Positions 41,153 to 50,324 of a stretch of 64,000 nucleotides of DNA are shown here, one piece after another. Each line of letters opens with the position of its first letter. Within the stretch, counting starts at the first letter, position 1. A program made the position numbers and the translations under genes. The stretch comes from JAXLZZ01 sp046350675 (GTDB lineage Bacteria > Patescibacteriota > Saccharimonadia > Saccharimonadales > UBA4665). The notes under the pieces were generated by a model. The model saw only the letters and a program-made list of their open reading frames with translations, searched no databases and was not told where the DNA came from. The stretch covers positions 124,001 through 188,000 of the forward strand of contig JAXLZZ010000005.1 of the NCBI GenBank assembly GCA_046350675.1. Reading direction: 5' to 3'.

Positions 41153-42126
41153 GCAGTCTACATTTAGCTAGTCACGACCACCCCTTAGAGAACGAGCCTA
41201 TCCGTAAAGGTTTTGGCCGTGGGCTATTGGAAGCTGGCAAGCGAGATGAAAATGTTGTTTCCGCCTGTGCTGATCTTACTGACTCAACGCAGATGAGCTT
41301 GTTCAAAAAAGAGTTCCCCGAGCGATTTATCGAAATTGGTGTAGCTGAGCAGAATCTTGTAACAGTAGGTTCTGGCTTAGCGGCGATGGACAAGATCCCA
41401 TTTGTAAGTTCCTACGCGGCATTTAGCCCAGGACGAAACTGGGAGCAGATTCGCACCACTATTTGTTTGAATGATCAGCCGGTGAAGATTGTAGGTAGCC
41501 ATGCAGGAGTTAGTGTTGGTCCGGACGGCGCGACGCATCAGATGCTGGAAGACATTGCGTTGATGCGCGTATTGCCGAATATGGTAGTGATAGCCCCTTG
41601 CGATAGCGTAGAAGCCGAGAAGGCTACGCTTGCTATGGCAAAAGACAAGCGACCAGGCTATTTACGTTTAGCACGCGAAGCCACACCGGTTGTAACTACG
41701 GGTAAAACACCATTTGAAATCGGTAAGGCGTACGTGTTTAAAAAAGGTAAAGATGTGACGCTCATTGCAACTGGCACTATGACCTATCAGGCGATGCAGG
41801 CAGCTATCCAACTCGAAAAAGACGGTATTGATGCCGAAGTAATCCATGTGCCAACTATCAAACCCCTTGATGATGCGACAATTATTGCAAGTGTACAGAA
41901 GACGGGAGCAGCGGTGACAGCCGAAGAAGCTCAGATAAAAGGCGGCTTAGGTGGCGCTATTGCTGAACTATTGAGCGAACAATGCCCGGTACCGCTACGG
42001 CGCGTCGGTATGCGTGATCGCTTTGGCGAATCTGGTGCACCAGACAAGCTCCTCGAACACTTCGGCCTCGACGCCAAACACATCCGCTTAGCCGCGCACG
42101 CAGCCATCGACGCTATTCCGCAGTAG
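41149..42126 (+). CDS. Transketolase, C-terminal (pyrimidine-binding) subunit
   Basis: The 325 residues contain the pyrimidine-binding domain with the catalytic Glu in FIEIGVAEQNLVTVGSGLA (about 60-78), the FSSYAAFSPGRNWEQIR-like segment (about 87-103) and the C-terminal transketolase domain from about 195 (FKKGKDVTLIATGTM). Together with the upstream subunit it moves two-carbon units between sugar phosphates. It starts with GTG, overlapping the small membrane gene stop by four bases. Confidence 0.95.
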   Translation: MSSLHLASHDHPLENEPIRKGFGRGLLEAGKRDENVVSACADLTDSTQMSLFKKEFPERFIEIGVAEQNLVTVGSGLAAMDKIPFVSSYAAFSPGRNWEQIRTTICLNDQPVKIVGSHAGVSVGPDGATHQMLEDIALMRVLPNMVVIAPCDSVEAEKATLAMAKDKRPGYLRLAREATPVVTTGKTPFEIGKAYVFKKGKDVTLIATGTMTYQAMQAAIQLEKDGIDAEVIHVPTIKPLDDATIIASVQKTGAAVTAEEAQIKGGLGGAIAELLSEQCPVPLRRVGMRDRFGESGAPDKLLEHFGLDAKHIRLAAHAAIDAIPQ

Positions 42127-42180
42127 TAATCATAAGCGAAATAGATTATCATAAACACATAATTAAATGGTGGGTACTAT

Positions 42181-43107
42181 ATGCCTTTGACACTTCAGGA
42201 AATGCGACTTAATTGTGCCCGTGCCAGGCAGCGTATGGCACAAGCCCGCGAAGAGGGATGGGCCTTCGGTGCATTTAACCTTGACGACCAAGCTACGCTG
42301 AAAGCAGTAGTGCAGGCAGCTGCCAAGAAAAATGCACCGGTTCTTGTAGAAGCTAGTAAGGGTGAAGTAGATGATATCGGTCTGGAGAACATTCGCGATC
42401 TGGTAGACAATTATAAACATGAGTATGGCGTGGAAATCTACATCAATCTCGACCACAGTCCAAGCGTGGAGGATGCCAAAGATGGTATCGAAGCAGGCTT
42501 TGAATTTATCCATATTGATGTGAGCCAGGCTAATCATGATGCGACTGATGAAGAAATTATTGCTGCTACTCGCGAAGTAGTAGAATACGCACAACTTACA
42601 GGGGCATTGGTAGAAAGCGAGCCTCACTACTTTGGAGGCAGTTCTAATTTACATACTGAGAAAATTGATTATAACGAGATCAAAAAAACCTTCAGTACAC
42701 CAGAAAGCATGCGTAACTTTGTAGATGCAACTGGCATCGATACTTTTGCGGCCGCAATTGGCAATTTGCACGGCAAATACCCAGTGCCGAAGAAGCTTGA
42801 TCTAGAGCTGCTCAAGCAATTGCGTGCGGCATCAGACTGTAATATCTCGTTACATGGCGGCAGTGGCACCCCAGGCCATTATTATCGTGATGCCGTAAAG
42901 CTCGGCATAACAAAGGTGAACATAAATAGCGATATGCGCATTGCCTATCGAACAGCACTCGAAAAGGTGCTCAAAGAGAATCCAAAAGAATTCTCGGTGG
43001 CAAAGTTAATCGGCAAAGAGGTGATACCAGCTGTACAAAAGGTAGTGGAAAAGAAGATCGATGATTTCAACTCTGCTGGCAGAGCTGTGGTACACTGGGA
43101 AGCATAA
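42181..43107 (+). CDS. Class II fructose-bisphosphate aldolase
   Basis: The aldolase joins or splits fructose-1,6-bisphosphate. The 308 residues show the N-terminal AFNLDDQATLKAVVQAA (about 26-42), NLDHSPSVEDAKDGIEAGF (about 89-107, with the zinc-site Asp-His), the conserved Glu-rich ESEPHYFGG (about 144-152), LHGGSGTPGHYYRDAVKLG (about 225-243, zinc His) and KVNINSDMRIAYR (about 246-258), the phosphate-binding end. TAGA/AT-rich promoter sequence lies in the 54-base gap before it. It links the pentose phosphate genes with glycolysis. Confidence 0.95.
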   Translation: MPLTLQEMRLNCARARQRMAQAREEGWAFGAFNLDDQATLKAVVQAAAKKNAPVLVEASKGEVDDIGLENIRDLVDNYKHEYGVEIYINLDHSPSVEDAKDGIEAGFEFIHIDVSQANHDATDEEIIAATREVVEYAQLTGALVESEPHYFGGSSNLHTEKIDYNEIKKTFSTPESMRNFVDATGIDTFAAAIGNLHGKYPVPKKLDLELLKQLRAASDCNISLHGGSGTPGHYYRDAVKLGITKVNINSDMRIAYRTALEKVLKENPKEFSVAKLIGKEVIPAVQKVVEKKIDDFNSAGRAVVHWEA

Positions 43108-43141
43108 GCAAGATATTAATTCGTAAGAGGTGGGCAGCGTA

Positions 43142-44143
43142 GTGAAACCAACTGATGTAATGTGTATCGGAGACATCGTAACTGATGCCTTCATTAAATT
43201 GATCGACGACGAGGCGGTCACGTATCAAAATGAAGAAGGTAAGTGGCTAGCGATGAAGTTCGGTACTAAATTACCATTTGATCATGTCGAAATCCTGGAG
43301 GCAGTCGGTAATGCTGCAAATGCCGCTGTTTCATTCTCTCGGCTTGGGCTCAACACATCGTTTGTGACAAATGTTGGCGGCGATGAAGCCGGCCGCGGCA
43401 TGATCCGCGCTCTTCAAAAAGAGGGCGTCGATGATCGTTTTGTACGCATCAATGGCACAAAAAAGAGCAACTATCATTATGTGCTTTGGTACAAAGAAGA
43501 GCGGACCATACTGATCAAGCACGAAGAGTATGACTACCATTGGCCATCACTAAAACCAGCTGAAACGCCAAAATGGGTGTATTTTAGCTCTATTAGCGAG
43601 AAGGCAATTGAGTACCACGATTATGTTGCGGATTGGCTTGAGGCTAATCCAGAAGTTAAGCTCGCGTTCCAGCCCGGTACCTTCCAAATGGAAGCTGGTG
43701 TTGAGCGTCTGAAGCGCATTTATGCACGCAGTGAAGTTGTAATCTTGAACCGCGAAGAGGCGGTATTTGTAACAGGTGGCGATTATAACAATCTCCACGA
43801 TTTGATGGATCGCTTGCATGGGTTTGGTGTGAAGATTGTAGTTATCACTGATGGCCCAGATGGTGCTTACGCCAGTGATGGCCAGCAACGCTTACAGATG
43901 CCTCTGTATCCAGATCCAGCGCCACCAAAAGAGCGTACGGGCGCAGGAGATGCGTTCGCTTCAACCTTTGTGGCCGCTCTTGCAAAAGGTAATACGATCG
44001 AAGGCGCATTGCAGTGGGCACCCATCAACTCGATGAGTGTAGTCCAGGAGACAGGCGCACAGGCTGGTTTGTTGAGCGAAGATAAGCTCGAAGAGTTTTT
44101 GCGACATTCTCCTGACTATTATCGCCCGCAACCGATGCAATAG
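43142..44143 (+). CDS. PfkB-family carbohydrate kinase
   Basis: This ribokinase-like enzyme has 333 residues from GTG 43142, which has AAGAGGTGG about ten bases upstream; an earlier GTG at 43130 is possible. It shows the N-terminal VMCIGDIVTDAFIKL, GNAANAAVSFSRLGL (about 58-72), TNVGGDEAGRGM (about 77-88) and the C-terminal PfkB signature with catalytic Asp, RTGAGDAFASTFVAAL (about 262-277). The sugar is unknown: fructose-6-phosphate, ribose or tagatose-6-phosphate are options. Its place after fba favours a sugar-phosphate role. Confidence 0.92.
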   Translation: MKPTDVMCIGDIVTDAFIKLIDDEAVTYQNEEGKWLAMKFGTKLPFDHVEILEAVGNAANAAVSFSRLGLNTSFVTNVGGDEAGRGMIRALQKEGVDDRFVRINGTKKSNYHYVLWYKEERTILIKHEEYDYHWPSLKPAETPKWVYFSSISEKAIEYHDYVADWLEANPEVKLAFQPGTFQMEAGVERLKRIYARSEVVILNREEAVFVTGGDYNNLHDLMDRLHGFGVKIVVITDGPDGAYASDGQQRLQMPLYPDPAPPKERTGAGDAFASTFVAALAKGNTIEGALQWAPINSMSVVQETGAQAGLLSEDKLEEFLRHSPDYYRPQPMQ

Positions 44144-44247
44144 GCGGACATGTACTTTATTCAAGATTCCCCTTGTGCTAATCTGTGAATATACGAGTTT
44201 TACCAAACCATGAAAACGAATCAAAAATATAAACAGAGGTGTAACGG

Positions 44248-45492
44248 ATGACGCGGTTCTTGTCGCATTCCTTGCAAGCCAAGGAACCACTGTTCCGTCA
44301 GGGCTTACATAAACTAGAGGCCGCCAGTGGCTATCCAAGTCATGATATTCGTTTCACAACAGAGGTGATGCAGTCTAGCAGGCTCAAGATGCAACAACTA
44401 GGGCTCGATCCGTCAGATACAACCCCAGAGGAGCTATACCATGCCTTGCAGCAGCGTATAGCCGAAGATGATGCCCGTTTGAACCGCACATTACGTACTA
44501 GAGCCGCTACACACGTCTCTGCTGAGGCTGAAGTGGTGAGCGGTATGATACACGCCTTGCAAGAGTTACCCGATTCGAAGCGCTGTTATGCGCTCAAGGG
44601 CAGTGTCCTCAAAGTGCTCATCAAGAAGCAGCCACCCAAAAAAGCGATGAAAGCCTTGGGGTATCGGTCGTTAGCATCGTTTTTGAAACACGAGAGTCCC
44701 GTCCTGATCTTGACGGCAGCTTGGCTCACCGAAGATACTGCTTGGAAAAATAAACTACTGGGTCAGTATCAAAAGCTGCGCCCGAATGACTTTGAAAATC
44801 GTAGTATTGCCTTGGTGCAGCCTAGTTCTAAAAAATGGCGTGCTTTAGCAGAGACAACAGTCGTCGAACGCCGTCATAACTTACTGAGCTTTAAGGAGTT
44901 AGGAGCTATTGTCTTCTTGCCGCTTAGCCCTGCTGCACCGGTTGGCGCGACAACGGTGAGCCTGAGTCTGGCTCTTCATGAGCTTAATGAGATTCGAGCA
45001 GCGAGCACCTTCTTGAAGTTGTGTCAGGTCCGACCTGACTTCGGTATGCTCGTAAAGGCCGTCGTTGGGGACGAAGCTCACCTAGACTCCGAAATGCTAG
45101 ATAAGCCAGTCAAATGGAATTTAATCCAACGATATTACGCACGAATGACGCAGCATGACAACGAAGAGATTTTTGAGCCTCACCTGCAATTTGAGGACAT
45201 TGCTTGGCATCCAATCGAGCGAACTTTGAGTGCAATCGAACCCCGATTTGCTTTCTGGCACGACAGCGCACATCTTGGCATTCTTCATAAGGATAAGCCT
45301 GTATCAATGAACGTGATCGACGCCGCTCTGAGCCGCTGTAACCAGCTTCCGTATAGCCAACGCGCCTCACACTATTTTCAGCAATCACTTTGGCATGAAC
45401 TCCAGCTTAAATACCTGCACCATAATTCGGTGGAGCAATCAGTGATGCGGCAGCTGCAGCCTGAATTCGCAGCAGAATTGGCGACGAGTTAA
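44248..45492 (+). CDS. Hypothetical protein, 414 aa
   Basis: I do not recognise this large soluble protein. It is mostly helical with a basic region (KVLIKKQPPKKAMKALGYRS, about 124-143). There are two hydrophobic patches, but no convincing membrane segment. Histidines and aromatics cluster toward the end (FWHDSAHLGILH, about 346-357). It has an SD AGAGGTG about six bases before the ATG and a 104-base gap before it, so it may be its own unit. No catalytic signature is visible. It may be a lineage-specific protein. Confidence 0.8.
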   Translation: MTRFLSHSLQAKEPLFRQGLHKLEAASGYPSHDIRFTTEVMQSSRLKMQQLGLDPSDTTPEELYHALQQRIAEDDARLNRTLRTRAATHVSAEAEVVSGMIHALQELPDSKRCYALKGSVLKVLIKKQPPKKAMKALGYRSLASFLKHESPVLILTAAWLTEDTAWKNKLLGQYQKLRPNDFENRSIALVQPSSKKWRALAETTVVERRHNLLSFKELGAIVFLPLSPAAPVGATTVSLSLALHELNEIRAASTFLKLCQVRPDFGMLVKAVVGDEAHLDSEMLDKPVKWNLIQRYYARMTQHDNEEIFEPHLQFEDIAWHPIERTLSAIEPRFAFWHDSAHLGILHKDKPVSMNVIDAALSRCNQLPYSQRASHYFQQSLWHELQLKYLHHNSVEQSVMRQLQPEFAAELATS

Positions 45493-45497
45493 GCGAT

Positions 45498-46082
45498 ATG
45501 GGTGGGACAAAATCAAGCTATCAAATTTGCGTTTCGGGCGCGGCTAAAGGTCGAAGCGTAGAGGAAGGCAAAGAGCTTGCAGAACGACTAGGTGCAGCAA
45601 TTGCACGAGCGGGGCATAGTCTGCTCACGGGTGCTACCATTGGCCTGCCTAACTATGCTGCCGAAGGCTATAAGGCAGCAGGTGGCCACATGAGTGTCGG
45701 TATTAGTCCGGCCGCTAGCAAGATTGAGCACGTCATGAAATACCGCTTGCCAACAGAAGCATATGACACGATTTTGTATACAGGGCTGCATTATGTTGGT
45801 CGCGACACACTGTTGATTACTTCAAGCGATGCAGTAGTAAGTATTGGTGGGCGACTTGGTACGTTGCACGAATTCACCATCGCCATGGAAACAGACACGC
45901 CAATCGGCTTCTTGCAGGGTGCTGGCGGTGTGAGCGAGCAGATCGAGAGCCTTATGGAGTTGGCTCATCCCTTAAGCCCCGATGCCAAAGTCTGTTTTAG
46001 CGACTCCTCCGACAAACTCATAAAAGAGCTCACCGACCACCTAGACCACCACAACGCCAAGTATCGTAATTTATACCGCTAA
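45498..46082 (+). CDS. LOG/TIGR00725-like Rossmann nucleotide-binding protein
   Basis: The 194-residue protein has a Rossmann start, YQICVSGAAKG (about 8-18), a LLTGATIGLPNYAAEGYKAAG segment (quoted by LLTGATIG, about 46-53), and ISSD/GGRLGTLHEFTIAME (about 114-131), a variant of the PGGxGTxxE loop. Family members include the cytokinin-releasing LOG phosphoribohydrolases, DprA-like proteins and proteins of unknown substrate. The precise activity is open. It starts five bases after the preceding stop. Confidence 0.85.
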   Translation: MGGTKSSYQICVSGAAKGRSVEEGKELAERLGAAIARAGHSLLTGATIGLPNYAAEGYKAAGGHMSVGISPAASKIEHVMKYRLPTEAYDTILYTGLHYVGRDTLLITSSDAVVSIGGRLGTLHEFTIAMETDTPIGFLQGAGGVSEQIESLMELAHPLSPDAKVCFSDSSDKLIKELTDHLDHHNAKYRNLYR

Positions 46083-46112
46083 TGGTAATATAAGACTATT
46101 AAGGAGAAATTC

Positions 46113-46796
46113 ATGAAACTCTCAGCAAACCAAAGAGGCTTCACTCTAGTCGAAGGGCTATTAATTTTCATTATTGTGGCTATCATCGGCGGCACTGCGT
46201 ATTACGTCTATCACACCAGCCAGCAAACAGATAAAAATCTTAAGAACGCGAGTAATGACGCGGATTTTGCCAAAAAGAAGAAAGAAGCATCGGCAAAGTC
46301 AGAGAAAACAATGGCTCTGGCTAGTAAGTCGGTGATGTTTAAGGTGCCCTCTAGTTGGACTAACGACGGAGTGGGCTGTGTGGCCGATTCCGCTGCTTAC
46401 AGTAACCAGAAGTATATTGATTCAGTTGCCATTCTGCCGGGCGAAAAGTTGCCTACGATCTACGGCTCAGGAACAGAGTTTTTCCATATAAATGTGTGTG
46501 TGTTTGAGAATCCAGATAACATGGGCCCGAAGGAGTGGCTTCAGAATAGTGTAGGGGCTGGCACAGGGTTTTCGGGCGACGAGTCTTCTGAAGAAAAGAT
46601 TAACGGTTACTCAGCATACTATCAGAAGACAAAGCCCGACTATGAGGAGGTGAGCTATGTTTTAACCGGCAAAGGCAAGATAGTCTTGGTGCAAGCTAGA
46701 ACCTATGAAACAGATAAAAAGATGCCTGGAGTGGGTGATTTCAGAAAATTTGAACAACATATAAAGAGTATGGTGAATACGATCACCATCAATTAG
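46113..46796 (+). CDS. Prepilin-like protein with type IV N-terminal methylation motif
   Basis: The 227 residues begin with a class III signal MKLSANQRGFTLVEGLLIF, with a G|FTLVE cleavage site after residue 9 and Glu at +5. A hydrophobic helix (about 10-33), a Lys-rich stem and an extracellular globular domain follow. It is larger than a major pilin and could be a minor pilin or pseudopilin. Three cysteines are visible in the head (GCVADS, NVCVFEN). A PilB-like ATPase occurs at 60.5 kb. The SD is AAGGAG, seven bases before the ATG. Confidence 0.92.
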   Translation: MKLSANQRGFTLVEGLLIFIIVAIIGGTAYYVYHTSQQTDKNLKNASNDADFAKKKKEASAKSEKTMALASKSVMFKVPSSWTNDGVGCVADSAAYSNQKYIDSVAILPGEKLPTIYGSGTEFFHINVCVFENPDNMGPKEWLQNSVGAGTGFSGDESSEEKINGYSAYYQKTKPDYEEVSYVLTGKGKIVLVQARTYETDKKMPGVGDFRKFEQHIKSMVNTITIN

Positions 46797-46823
46797 AAGA
46801 AACGTTCTTGCTACAATGTAAGG

Positions 46824-48788
46824 ATGGCTAAGTTTAAGATTAAATCTGATTTCAAGCCGACTGGTGACCAGCCAGCGGCGATTGCTCAATTGACTAAAGG
46901 ACTTGAAGAAGGACTTCGTGATCAGACACTGCTGGGCGTAACCGGTTCGGGTAAGACATTTAGCATGGCAAATCTAATCCAGAATACCCAAAAGCCAACA
47001 CTGATCTTGAGCCACAATAAAACATTGGCTGCACAGCTCTATGGTGAGTTCAAGAAATTCTTCCCTGATAACGCCGTACATTATTTTGTGAGCTACTTCG
47101 ATTATTATCAGCCCGAGGCCTACATCGCCCGATCCGATACGTATATTGAAAAAGACAGCCAGATCAACGAAGAAATCGACCGCTTGCGCCACGCTGCTAC
47201 AGACGCGCTATTGAGTCGCAAAGATGTGATTATCGTGGCGAGTGTAAGCTGTATCTACGGCATTGGCTCAGTGGAAGATTACGACGGCTTGTCTATAAAT
47301 GTTGAGGTGGGTGAACGCAAAGTTCGTGATAAGTTTTTACGGCAGCTCACAGATATCCAGTATCAACGTAATGACGTGGACTTTCACCGTAGTACCTTCC
47401 GAGTGCGCGGCGATGTGGTAGATGTGTTCCCGGCGGCCGAAGAGTTTGCCTATCGCATTGAATTTTTTGGTGACGAAGTAGAGCGTATCATCAAAATTGA
47501 TCCGCTCACGGGCGAAGTGCTCAAAAAACTCGACTCCTACAAGATATTCCCAGGATCGCACTACGTCACCCCAGGCGATAAGCTCAAAGTCGCGCTTGGA
47601 CAGATCGAGCAAGAACTGGCAGAGCGTTTGGCGCAATTCAAAAAAGAGGGCAAACTTCTTGAGGCGCAACGCTTAGAGCAGCGAACACGTTTTGATATCG
47701 AAATGCTGCAAGAAACTGGTTTTGTAAAGGGTATCGAGAACTACTCACGCTATTTGACTAATCGAGAACCGGGCGAGCAACCAGCCACTTTGCTTGATTA
47801 TTTCCCGGATGATTTTTTGATGCTTATTGACGAGTCACATATGACTATCCCACAAGTTCGAGGTATGTATAACGGTGATAGGGCGCGCAAAGAAGTGTTG
47901 GTGGAGCACGGATTCCGTATGCCAAGCGCGCTCGACAATCGCCCACTTACGTTCACTGAGTTCGAGCGGCATATAAATCAAGCTGTGTATGTGAGTGCTA
48001 CACCGGCAGAATATGAATTGAGTAGAAGCCCAGAGCCAGCTCAGCAAGTGATTCGCCCGACCGGTTTGCTAGACCCACCGATCGAAGTTCGTCCGGTCGA
48101 TGGCCAGATTGATGACTTGATTGCAGAAATACGTGCCACGGTAGACAAACGTGAGCGCGTGCTGGTAACGACCCTAACTAAGCGTATGAGTGAAGACCTC
48201 GCGGAATACTTGCAGGAAATTAATATAAAAGTGGCGTATCTTCACAGTGACGTTGATACCTTAGAGCGCTCTGATATTTTGCGTGACTTGAGGCTCGGTG
48301 TGTATGACGTATTAGTCGGCATTAACCTGTTGCGCGAAGGTCTCGACTTGCCGGAAGTCTCGTTGGTTGCGATCCTTGATGCGGATAAAGAAGGCTTTTT
48401 GCGCAGTGAACAGGCATTAATTCAAACCGTTGGACGCGCAGCGCGTCACGAAAAAGGTCACGTAATCATGTATGCCAACAATGTTACGAGAAGTATGCAG
48501 GCGACCATTGATGAAACGACCCGTCGTCGCAAAATCCAAGAAGCCTACAACAAAGAACATGGCATCACGCCAACAGGCATTAAACGCGAAGTTGACGCTG
48601 GCATGCGCCCTGATATGCCAGAAGAAGCCAAGCGCGCCAAACTCAATCTCAACAAGATTCCGAAGGACGAATACGGTTCGCTCATCAAAGATCTAACCTC
48701 TCAAATGGATCTTGCTGCTGCTAACCTCCAATTCGAACAAGCCGCCGAACTCCGCGACCTTATAGACGAAATCAAGCAGAAAATTTAA
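46824..48788 (+). CDS. uvrB: Excinuclease ABC subunit B
   Basis: UvrB verifies DNA damage in nucleotide excision repair. The 654 residues contain Walker A GVTGSGKTFSMANL (about 38-51), the beta-hairpin region YYQPEAYIARSDTYIEKD (about 95-112), motif DEXH-like LLIDESHMTIPQ (about 334-345), motif VI QTVGRAARHEKG (about 533-544) and a C-terminal UVR helix pair (about 617-650). TACAAT lies six bases before the ATG, so a leaderless mRNA is likely. The stop overlaps the next convergent gene by four bases. Confidence 0.97.
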   Translation: MAKFKIKSDFKPTGDQPAAIAQLTKGLEEGLRDQTLLGVTGSGKTFSMANLIQNTQKPTLILSHNKTLAAQLYGEFKKFFPDNAVHYFVSYFDYYQPEAYIARSDTYIEKDSQINEEIDRLRHAATDALLSRKDVIIVASVSCIYGIGSVEDYDGLSINVEVGERKVRDKFLRQLTDIQYQRNDVDFHRSTFRVRGDVVDVFPAAEEFAYRIEFFGDEVERIIKIDPLTGEVLKKLDSYKIFPGSHYVTPGDKLKVALGQIEQELAERLAQFKKEGKLLEAQRLEQRTRFDIEMLQETGFVKGIENYSRYLTNREPGEQPATLLDYFPDDFLMLIDESHMTIPQVRGMYNGDRARKEVLVEHGFRMPSALDNRPLTFTEFERHINQAVYVSATPAEYELSRSPEPAQQVIRPTGLLDPPIEVRPVDGQIDDLIAEIRATVDKRERVLVTTLTKRMSEDLAEYLQEINIKVAYLHSDVDTLERSDILRDLRLGVYDVLVGINLLREGLDLPEVSLVAILDADKEGFLRSEQALIQTVGRAARHEKGHVIMYANNVTRSMQATIDETTRRRKIQEAYNKEHGITPTGIKREVDAGMRPDMPEEAKRAKLNLNKIPKDEYGSLIKDLTSQMDLAAANLQFEQAAELRDLIDEIKQKI

Positions 48789-49909
48789 TCATTGTCTTCA
48801 TGCGCGTGGAGCTTAATGATTGGCTCAAAGTCTACCTTGCTGAAAGCACCGTCGAATCCGCGACTTTCGGCAAGTAAATCCAAACGTGCCGCTATGTTGT
48901 GAAGTGTTGATTTGTTGGCGATGTCCAGATGATAGCCATCGGTAAGTTCAAGATGTACATTGCTATGATTGGCAAAGAGCTCTTGCCAAACCTCAGCTTG
49001 AGACCAGCCGTCGTTCCTAAAAATGCGAATATGCATAGGCGTGTCAGGGTCTATCTCGGAGGCCAACTCGCCAGCTTGACCGCTCCAGAGCTGCGGCACC
49101 TTAAATAGCTCCTTCGCATAGTACTCCGGATCTGTGTGTAGCGTAGCCGGATAATGCTTAATATGAGGTTCGCGCAACAGATCCACGCCAAGGGCGGCGA
49201 GGGTCTTGGCTTCCGGCAAAAGTTGCAGCAGAACGCCTGGGATTTCTTTGAGTTGGGCCTTGCGAGGGAAGCAAGGAGCGGTAAAATCACCGTACACAAG
49301 CTTGCGATCGCCTGCATGCGAAGCCGCGCCTAGGCCAAATCCTGTCATCGCACCTCTTGACTCGCCGATACCTATTACTTGGTTATCTTCGACATCCATA
49401 TCTTCCAGTACATGATCAAGGATGCGATTCATGTCGTGGGCAACTTTGAGTAGACTGCCATTGCGTGCATCGTGAAAGCGCTCGACAAGGCTTTTCTCAT
49501 GATTTTTTTCTTCACCTTCTGGGCCAATCATTACACCAGGGTAGCCGTGCTTCATTACAGTTAATAAGGTGCGCTTGTTGTGCCCCCGGGTGCTTGTAAC
49601 CCAGGCCGTAGTGTATGTAATCGCGGTGTCGCTGACTGGGTTATCGGGCACCCCTATCAATACCGGGTACAGAGTGCCGTCTTCCATCTCGTATGTGCGT
49701 CGATTAATAGCGCCATACTTGGACTCGCTCACGAGAGTTCGTTCGTATACTTTCGCTACTTGGTTATCGAACGCCGCATGCTTTCCGTCTGGATCAAAAA
49801 AACCCTCCTCGCGTTGAGAAGGGAAGTCGATTATATCAGCGTTTTTGCCGCCCGGAGAACCGGCATGTGTGCCGGGCATCAATCTCCGTAACGCTGTTGC
49901 TGCTTCCAT
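48785..49909 (-). CDS. Alpha/beta-hydrolase-fold protein, 374 aa
   Basis: I cannot assign a specific family. The protein has an alpha/beta hydrolase elbow IGIGESRGAMTGFGLG (about 178-193, Ser in GESRG). It also has a later acidic element (HIRIFRNDGWSQAEV, about 297-311) and a His in LTDGYHLDIAN (about 329-339), giving a candidate triad. The N-terminal 75 residues are a polar extension. GESRG resembles esterases or thioesterases. Its mRNA starts at a TATAAA box 17 bases upstream, and AGAGA could be a weak SD. Confidence 0.72.
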   Translation of the reverse strand: MEAATALRRLMPGTHAGSPGGKNADIIDFPSQREEGFFDPDGKHAAFDNQVAKVYERTLVSESKYGAINRRTYEMEDGTLYPVLIGVPDNPVSDTAITYTTAWVTSTRGHNKRTLLTVMKHGYPGVMIGPEGEEKNHEKSLVERFHDARNGSLLKVAHDMNRILDHVLEDMDVEDNQVIGIGESRGAMTGFGLGAASHAGDRKLVYGDFTAPCFPRKAQLKEIPGVLLQLLPEAKTLAALGVDLLREPHIKHYPATLHTDPEYYAKELFKVPQLWSGQAGELASEIDPDTPMHIRIFRNDGWSQAEVWQELFANHSNVHLELTDGYHLDIANKSTLHNIAARLDLLAESRGFDGAFSKVDFEPIIKLHAHEDND

Positions 49910-50030
49910 ATAGTTTCTCTTTTATAGGAATACTGCTCTCATCGTAACTGCTCGCTTATGCTTTGTAAAGTGCGAAAAACAGGGGAATTACCTCTAGATT
50001 ATGGAGGCGCAATCTTCTATACTTGTAGCA

Positions 50031-50324
50031 ATGGCAAAACTGAACCGGGAAGATGTATTAAAGTTGGCTCGACTCGCTCGCTTGGAATTAAGCGAGGCAG
50101 AAATCGAGGAATACAGCACTGAGTTGACAGAGATCCTGCAGTACGTAGAACAGCTGCAGTCAATTGATATCGATGGCCTCGAGCCAACCAACCAAGTAAC
50201 CGGCCTCACCAATGTGACTCGTGCTGACAAAGTTGTTGACTACGGCTATAAGCCCGAAGATTTACAGAAGAATCTCCCAGCCGTACAGAACAACCAGATC
50301 AAGGTGAAAAGGATGATTGGATAA
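50031..50324 (+). CDS. gatC: Aspartyl/glutamyl-tRNA amidotransferase subunit C
   Basis: GatC joins GatA and GatB in the amidotransferase that turns Glu-tRNA-Gln or Asp-tRNA-Asn into Gln-tRNA or Asn-tRNA. The 97 residues start AKLNREDVLKLARLARLELSE, the family N-terminus, and LLRPTNQV-like is replaced by GLEPTNQVTGLTNVTRADKV (about 53-72). I use ATG 50031, because TATACT (50018-50023) is seven bases before it; the longer start 50001 would put the -10 in the coding sequence. Its last codons overlap gatA. Confidence 0.95.
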   Translation: MAKLNREDVLKLARLARLELSEAEIEEYSTELTEILQYVEQLQSIDIDGLEPTNQVTGLTNVTRADKVVDYGYKPEDLQKNLPAVQNNQIKVKRMIG

